Of a stretch of DNA of 64,000 nt, positions 58,591 to 64,000 are shown piece by piece (position 1 is the first letter of the stretch; every line of letters begins with the position of its first letter). The notes beneath the pieces were generated by a model. It was not told the DNA's origin and made no database searches. It saw only the letters and a list, made by a program, of their open reading frames with translations. A program made the translations under genes and the position numbers. The DNA is taken from NCBI GenBank assembly GCA_037447655.1, contig JBBHKE010001830.1, positions 36,746-100,745 of the forward strand, written 5' to 3'. This stretch comes from Zygnema cylindricum (taxonomy: Eukaryota; Streptophyta; Zygnematophyceae; Zygnematales; Zygnemataceae).

Positions 58591-59260
58591 ATACAATACT
58601 CAACCATAGTTCCCTCGTGTATTTGTATCCCCAAATTTTTCTAGCCACCAAGAGCTCCACTTGAACATTCGCTTTCTCAAAAGCGGATTTGAGGGATGTC
58701 CAAATCTCCCTCGCCTTCTTCATTTTCAGTCGAGACATGACCAAATTTTCTGAAATACAAAGAATTAGATTGTTCCTTGCCATTGAATTCTTTTTCGCCC
58801 AAGTTGGATCTGTTTCATCAAGGGAGCCATCCAAGACCCCCAATAAGTCAACACTTTCAAACGACGATTCAACCATCGCCGCCCAGTACACATACTTTTG
58901 GCCATTGAAGATAGGAATTCTTGACGAAAGGCCCACAACCTGTTGTTCTACAACCACCGTTGCAGGCGGAGAACCAGCAGTAGTAGTAGAAGTAGACATG
59001 AAAAACAACTGGAACTATCAAAGTACCTACTCAACAGCCAACTTTGAAGTTACACAAAATATGACTCAGAAAGCCAGTATGTTTCAAATTTGACACAGTG
59101 AACTGACAATTCCCAAAATTGCAGCCCAAATGACCTAGTAAACCATAAGATATGATGTCTGGAAGTTTCCCAAAAACTGCCTTAAGAAAATCATATTCCC
59201 AAAACTGGATACTACAAAATTGGCCAATTCCTAAGTTAAGTACTCACAGTGTCTATCTAC
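58591..59260 (-). mobile_element. Partial second unit: Copia-3 gag start and leader
   Basis: gag ATG at 58999 ([18 protein letters not shown]). The frame runs left to '[11 protein letters not shown]', where homology stops in the TA microsatellite. 58592-58850 is almost identical to 63745-64000 of Copia-3. It lies beyond Copia-3's 3' LTR, the same layout as at 21690 and 43950. Confidence 0.85.
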
Positions 59261-59980
59261 TGATCTACACTAATTTGGGTAACCGTTACTACGATTATTA
59301 TCTTGACTAACGACAAAGCATCCTACCTGTACGTCACTGTACCTCAAAACCCTAATTATTATTTTCTAAAAACTTGATTAATGGAACACTATTTTTTTTA
59401 TCACACTAAAATACAAACTAATGTTATTCATATATTTACAGACATTGAACCATACACAAAACGTTCCAAATGCTTAGTCAGCAGTAGGCGCTAAAGTCGA
59501 CCCAATGTGGTCGTGTAGTACGAAGCACCTGAGTGCTTCGTCACTTATGGTCACACGTGAATCACGCCTCGTCACTTTGTGGTCCCACGTAAATCTCGCC
59601 TCGTCACTTGCGGTCCCACGTGAAGCGCGTCCGTCGACGTCTCTCAAAATCAATGATCATAATTCACTTCCGAAATATCCAGACGTTTCTGAAAATTATT
59701 CCGTACCATGTAAATCCAAAATATCTGTATGACTCCAAAAATAGCCGTACCATATATTTTCCGGGATATCCAGATCAGATTCTGTCCGTCTGATCTGGCG
59801 ATTCCAATTACCTGCTGCGTAACGCGTGTCGTCGTCACTCCGTAAAATACTACAATAAAGTGTCCGTACACTCTATTGTACTTTGCCTACTGTAACACTA
59901 ATAAAGGTAAGTCTTATATACCACTTTTTAGAAACTATTCTAAGTCTACTCCATTTACTAACTAGAGATTTCAAATCTCA
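59261..59980 (-). repeat. Copia-3 3' LTR
   Basis: On the reverse strand it starts TGAGATTTGAAATCTC (itself a palindrome) after the polypurine tract 'tttaggggagtgt', and ends near 59261. The limits rest on one LTR only, since the partner is outside the window. It carries a 31-bp tandem repeat. Confidence 0.7.
59539..59630. repeat. 31-32-bp tandem repeat in Copia-3 LTR
   Basis: Three units beginning cgtcactt, each with a 'ggtc.cacgt' core. Two carry the G-box CACGTG (units 1 and 3). The position in the U3-like half of the LTR fits an enhancer array, which is inference. Confidence 0.75.
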
Positions 59981-60006
59981 ACACTCCCCTAAATCTTTTG
60001 ACTTAG

Positions 60007-61505
60007 TTAATCACTTAGTCCAACAGCTTCTCTACAAAACTGCAACTTAGGAGCAGCAAGGGCTTTTGTTAACATATCAACCACCATCTTCTCATCCGGT
60101 AAATAACACAACTTAATGACTTTTGCAAGTACTTTTTCCCTAACAAAGTGAAGTCTAACATCCATGTGTTTACTTTTAAAATGATTGTTGGGGTTAGAAG
60201 CAATGGCAATGGCTGTCTGGTTGTCACACCAAATAGACTGAGGACCTGTTTGCATGTACCCAAGTTCTTGTAGAATAGACTTGACCCATGGGAGCTCCTT
60301 GAGGGTCGAAGCTGCAACCATATATTCAGACTCCATTGTGGATTGAGCTGTAACCTTTTGTAATTTGCTACTCCAACAACAAGTTCTATCTCCAATCTTA
60401 AGTACAAAACCAGTTGTAGATTTCCGGCTTGGCATGTCCCCATAGCTGTCATCGCTCCACGTCTGTATTTTCACCTCTCCTCCTCCGAGTACAAGCTTGA
60501 GATTTCGAGTTCCTACAAGATATCTCAACACCCTTTTCGCTGCTTCCCAATCTGCCCTTTTAGGATTCTGTAGACTTCTACTCAAGACTCCCATAGCTGC
60601 TTCAATGTCGGGTCTCGTACAATTCATAAAATATATAAGACTTCCGACTACTTGTCTATATGGCTTTGAAGCCATAAACTCTTCCTCCCCTTTCTCTAGT
60701 CTCCCACCAACCATTATGCCTGAATCTGTATCAATTCCTTCTAATTTCTGCCTGAATTCCATAAGAGTTACGAATCCTTTAACATCTCGCATTTCAAATC
60801 TTTCCAGCATGTTACCTATTGCTTCTTTCTGATTCAACATAATCAGCCTCTTGTTTCTGTCTCTTTCTACCTGTATTCCTAAGATGTATTTGGCCTCACC
60901 GAGGTCCTTCATCTCGAACCTAGACCTTAAAGCCGCTTTAATGCGGTTTATTTCATCCATTGACTTTCTTATTAATAATAGATCATCCACATATACAGCA
61001 ATGTAAATTACCCCATCCTCTCCTTGTAGAACATATACAAAATGATCTGAGCTAATTCTCTTAAAACCTAGCCCAGTCAAAAACTCATCTAACTTCAGAT
61101 TCCACTGACTTGTTTTAGCCCATACAAAGATTTCATCAATTTACACACTAATTCTTCCTTTCCCTATTCAACGTACATTTCAGGTTGTTTCATATAAATG
61201 GTTTCTTCTAACTCTCCATGCAAAAAGGCAGTTTTAACATCCATTTGTTGTATTTCTATATTCTCTTTAGCCGCTAGACTTAGCAAAATTCTGACTGTGG
61301 GAAATCTGACAACTGGAGAGAAGGTTTCCTCAAAGTCAATACCTTCTTTTTGATTATACCCCTTGGCCACTAGTCTGGCCTTATACCTTTCGATGGTGTT
61401 GTCCGGGTTCAGCTTCACATTGAATACCCATTTGTTGCCGATGGCTTTTCTGCCCGGAGGAAGATCCACCAGCTCCAATGTCTGTGCCTCCATAATAGAC
61501 TTCAT
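60007..61505 (-). pseudogene. Copia-3 reverse transcriptase and RNase H
   Basis: The first part (61164-61505) has 'GNKWVFNVKLNPDNTIERYK' and '[14 protein letters not shown]'. A stop and frame change lie between 61081 and 61164. The second part is one open frame with intact catalytic 'AVYVDDLLLI' (YVDD near 60980-60995), 'MKDLGEAKYILGIQVERDRN', RNase H 'QSTMESEYMVA' and 'IWCDNQTAIAIA', and the terminal 'MLTKALAAPKLQF'. The palm and RNase H look catalytically competent, but the upstream breaks make the whole polyprotein defective. Confidence 0.9.
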
Positions 61506-61579
61506 TTCATCGTTTGCCGCCTCGATCCATTGATTTCTCTCAGGTGATGAGAAGGCCTCATGGATTGTTAGAGGCTCAT

Positions 61580-62840
61580 CTATAGCTCAAGAAAAAGCAA
61601 AGTGAGAGCTTGCTTGCAGACGGCTGCTAGATCGCTTTCCCTCGGAAATTTTGAGGTTGAGATCGTCGGCAACCTCTGATTTTTCTGTTTAGAGTGAACC
61701 GTAACTTGATCTGGTACAGAGTCTGTAGTAGTTCCTTCCACTTGAGGCGTAGCTTGTGGTGAAGCATCATGTAAAGGCACCAGAGGAAGTGAAGGAAGAT
61801 GTGTTCCACTTGCCGGTGGAAAGTAGACTCGCGGCGTATGGTAAAAAATGAAATATTTCTGCTTTTCTTTTGCCGGTTGATCTGGCACTTTAAACAGGTC
61901 AACCGAATCCTGTTCATCTTTAATCTGGATATTTCTAGAAACAATCACTTTCTATTTCTCAAGGAAAAAAACTCTATATCCTTTCGCATTATTATCATAC
62001 CCCATGAAAATCCTAGGTAAGCCTTTAGGTTCAATTTTCCATCTATCCTGTGAAGTATCTAAAATAAAACACTTGCTGCCAAAGATCTTAAAGTGACTAA
62101 CATCAGGTTTTTTCCTGTCCAAAGTTCATAAGGTGTAGTGCTAACAAACCTAGAAGCAATTCTATTTTTAATATAAACAACACAATTAAGTGCTTTAGCC
62201 CAGAATTTCAAATCTAGCCCTTTATCTGCAAGCAAGGACCGAGCACTCTCTGTCACTGTCCTATTTAATCTCCCAGAAACACCATTTTGTTCTGGTGTAT
62301 ATGGAACTGTAAGATTGTGACTGATACTTTCCTGAAGGAGAAATTCTTCGAATTCCTTTGATGTGTATTCTCCCCCGTTGTCCGATCTTAGCGCCAATAT
62401 TGGAACTCCATGAAGCTTTTCCGCCCACAATTTGTAGTGTTTGAAGTGAGTAAACACTTCACTTTTATGTTGCATGAAGTAAACTTTTGTGTACCTCTAG
62501 TAGTCATCTGTAAATATGACCATATAGTGGACCCTCTAGCCGAAGCCACTTGTGAAGGACCGAGAACATCAGAATGTATGAGCTGCAAAACTTTTTCCGA
62601 TCTATGGTTTGGTTCCTGTGGAAATGGCAATTTGTGGATCTTGCCAAGTGAACAACCATCACATGTTTTTATAGGATGAGATGTGAGAGAAACTCCATCA
62701 ACTTTTCCTGAATTTACCATTTTCTTTAGACTATCATAATTCATGTATCCTAATCTCTTATGCCACAACTCATTATTACATTCGACACTAGAGTAGAGAA
62801 CATCATTTTCTTTATATTCAGCCATGTCCATCCGGTACAT
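61580..62840 (-). pseudogene. Copia-3 integrase
   Basis: Zinc module 'ELWHKRLGYMNYDSLKKM' and 'CDGCSLGKIHKLPFP', first core Asp in 'IHSDVLGP', second in 'RSDNGGEY', Glu missing its usual neighbours only slightly ('NGVSGRLNRT': Gly replaces the catalytic Glu). Frames change near 62470 and 62060. The loss of the Glu should abolish strand transfer. Confidence 0.87.
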
Positions 62841-64000
62841 TTTGCTCGCATCTCTAGTTCATGTTACTGCGACTTTCCCTTTCTTGCTAACAACCTGTCT
62901 CACTCCTTTCAAAACGACTTCAAAGCCTTTGCTCTCCACTAATGATGTAGAAAAAAGATTTTTCTTAAAATCTGGAACATACAACACATTGTGAAAGGAA
63001 AGTCTCTACAGACTCCGCCCCCACATCTACCAGTAATGATACATCACCCTGAGCTGAGGTTTGAACACTCATGCCGAAAGCATAGTAGATACTCTTTGGA
63101 GATGTTTGTTGCAGATTCGTAAAAGCCGCCTAGTTCCAACACATGTGGGTAGACGCTCCCTTGTCCATGATCCATCCTGCATCCTTTGGACCCTCCAAAG
63201 CAGCAGTCATAGCAAATAAATTCGCCTCCTCTTGCTCATTGAAGCTGAGAGACCCATCTGAATCAGTTGCAGAAGCTGAAAAAAAAGCATTTCCACGGGA
63301 AGGATTTCCAAAAAAACCTTTGTGATACTGGCTCTGTTGCCAACCTGGCTTGTATAAACCTGTCTCATTAGCCTTCTTCAATTTAGGACAGTACCTGTAT
63401 CCATGACCCTTCTCAGAACAATAGAAACAAGTAGTAGTAGATGGCCTATTCTGCCTTTGATTAAACTGATTCTGATTCTGATTAAACTGATATCTTTTGT
63501 CAAAATGTGTAGCAAATGCTTTAACCTTTCCTACTCCCTCAAGGAGTTTAGTATTTGTTTCTTCCTCCAACATAAGATTATACGCTAACTGAAATGACAA
63601 GCTAGCTTTATCATGACTCTTTAGTTGAACAGACCCACCCTTCATGCTACTAGGGAGACCTCTAATAAGCAAAGCGGCCTGTTGAAACTCACGAAATGAC
63701 CCCCCAACAGAAGAGTGAGCATCAATGAGCGCGCGAAAATTGTCACAATACTCAACCATAGTTCCCTCGTGTATTTGTATCCCTAATTTTTTCTAGCCAC
63801 CAAGAGCTCCACTTGAACATTCGCTTTCTCAAAAGCGGATTTGAGGGATGTCCAAATCTCCCTCGCCTTCTTCATTTTCAGTCGAGACATGACCAAATTT
63901 TCTGAAATACAAAGAATTAGATTGTTCCTTGCCATTGAATTCTTTTTCGCCCAAGTTGGATCTGTTTCATCAAGGGAGCCATCCAAGACCCCCAATAAGT
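62841..64000 (-). pseudogene. Copia-3 gag and protease
   Basis: gag N-terminal piece 63783-63995 ('[20 protein letters not shown]'), then 63130-63759 with 'AALLIRGLPSSMKGG', Asn/Gln-rich sequence and the CCHC knuckle CFYCSEKGHGYRYC. The protease site follows as 'GWIMDKGASTHMC', Lys replacing the usual Ser/Thr of the DSG/DTG triplet. Stops after 'CWN' and downstream break the frame. A stop near 63780 splits gag. Confidence 0.87.

Larger units (their letters stand above)
59981..64000 (-). mobile_element. Copia-3, reverse-strand element cut by window edge
   Basis: RNase H at the left, then RT, integrase, protease and gag to the right. The 5' LTR is outside the window. It is the best preserved Copia in the window, with a 357-codon uninterrupted RT/RNase H frame. 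Confidence 0.92.

Noticed and set aside
58080-58634. Long Ile/Tyr repeat frames on both strands
   Set aside because: Same artefact over the TA-rich microsatellite.

Overview
The window is eukaryotic. It is dominated by decayed LTR retrotransposons and also holds one multi-exon, non-transposon gene with GT-AG introns that has become a pseudogene. No bacterial-style genes are present. The plant-type Copia proteins, a chromodomain Gypsy element, and a Gypsy element carrying a cytosine methyltransferase suggest a streptophyte (charophyte-like) alga with a large repeat-rich genome. That assignment is inference, not proof. A 10-base N gap lies at 6895-6904.

Layout: 1-740 holds Gypsy LTR debris and a MITE end. 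740-5729 is AT-rich and gene-free. 5730-9250 is a mosaic of a reverse-strand Copia 3' end, a forward Copia 5' leader and a second, truncated Gypsy gag. 9252-21414 is a complete reverse-strand Ty3/Gypsy element with two LTRs of about 1.19 kb. 21690-27952 is a reverse-strand Copia with a partial second unit. 27953-31757 is a forward chromovirus 3' half with extra ORFs and an LTR. 31758-34335 is AT-rich with two MITE-like elements. 34336-37455 holds forward Copia fragments. 37528-43949 is a complete forward Copia with LTRs of about 1.04 kb. 43950-49633 is a reverse Copia with exact 413-bp LTRs plus a partial second unit. 50027-56501 is a broken G8/parallel-beta-helix gene. 56502-58590 holds simple repeats. 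58591-64000 is a third reverse Copia array that runs off the window.

The most interesting object is the Gypsy element at 9252-21414. Between protease and reverse transcriptase it encodes a cytosine-5 DNA methyltransferase domain, with motifs I, IV (PCQ), VI (ENV), VIII, IX and X all recognisable. Its integrase ends in a PHD finger instead of a chromodomain. It therefore once carried both a chromatin 'writer' and a 'reader' module. All its enzymes are now broken by nonsense, frameshift and active-site changes, many of which fit G-to-A or C-to-T change. This suggests the methylated-cytosine decay that silences such elements.

The Copia elements share a theme. In three reverse-strand cases the sequence beyond the 3' LTR is again a 5' leader plus gag start, which implies LTR-internal-LTR-internal tandem arrays rather than simple insertions. 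Several LTRs carry palindromic CGCAGCTGCG words, G-box/ABRE-like words or short tandem repeats that look like regulatory modules.
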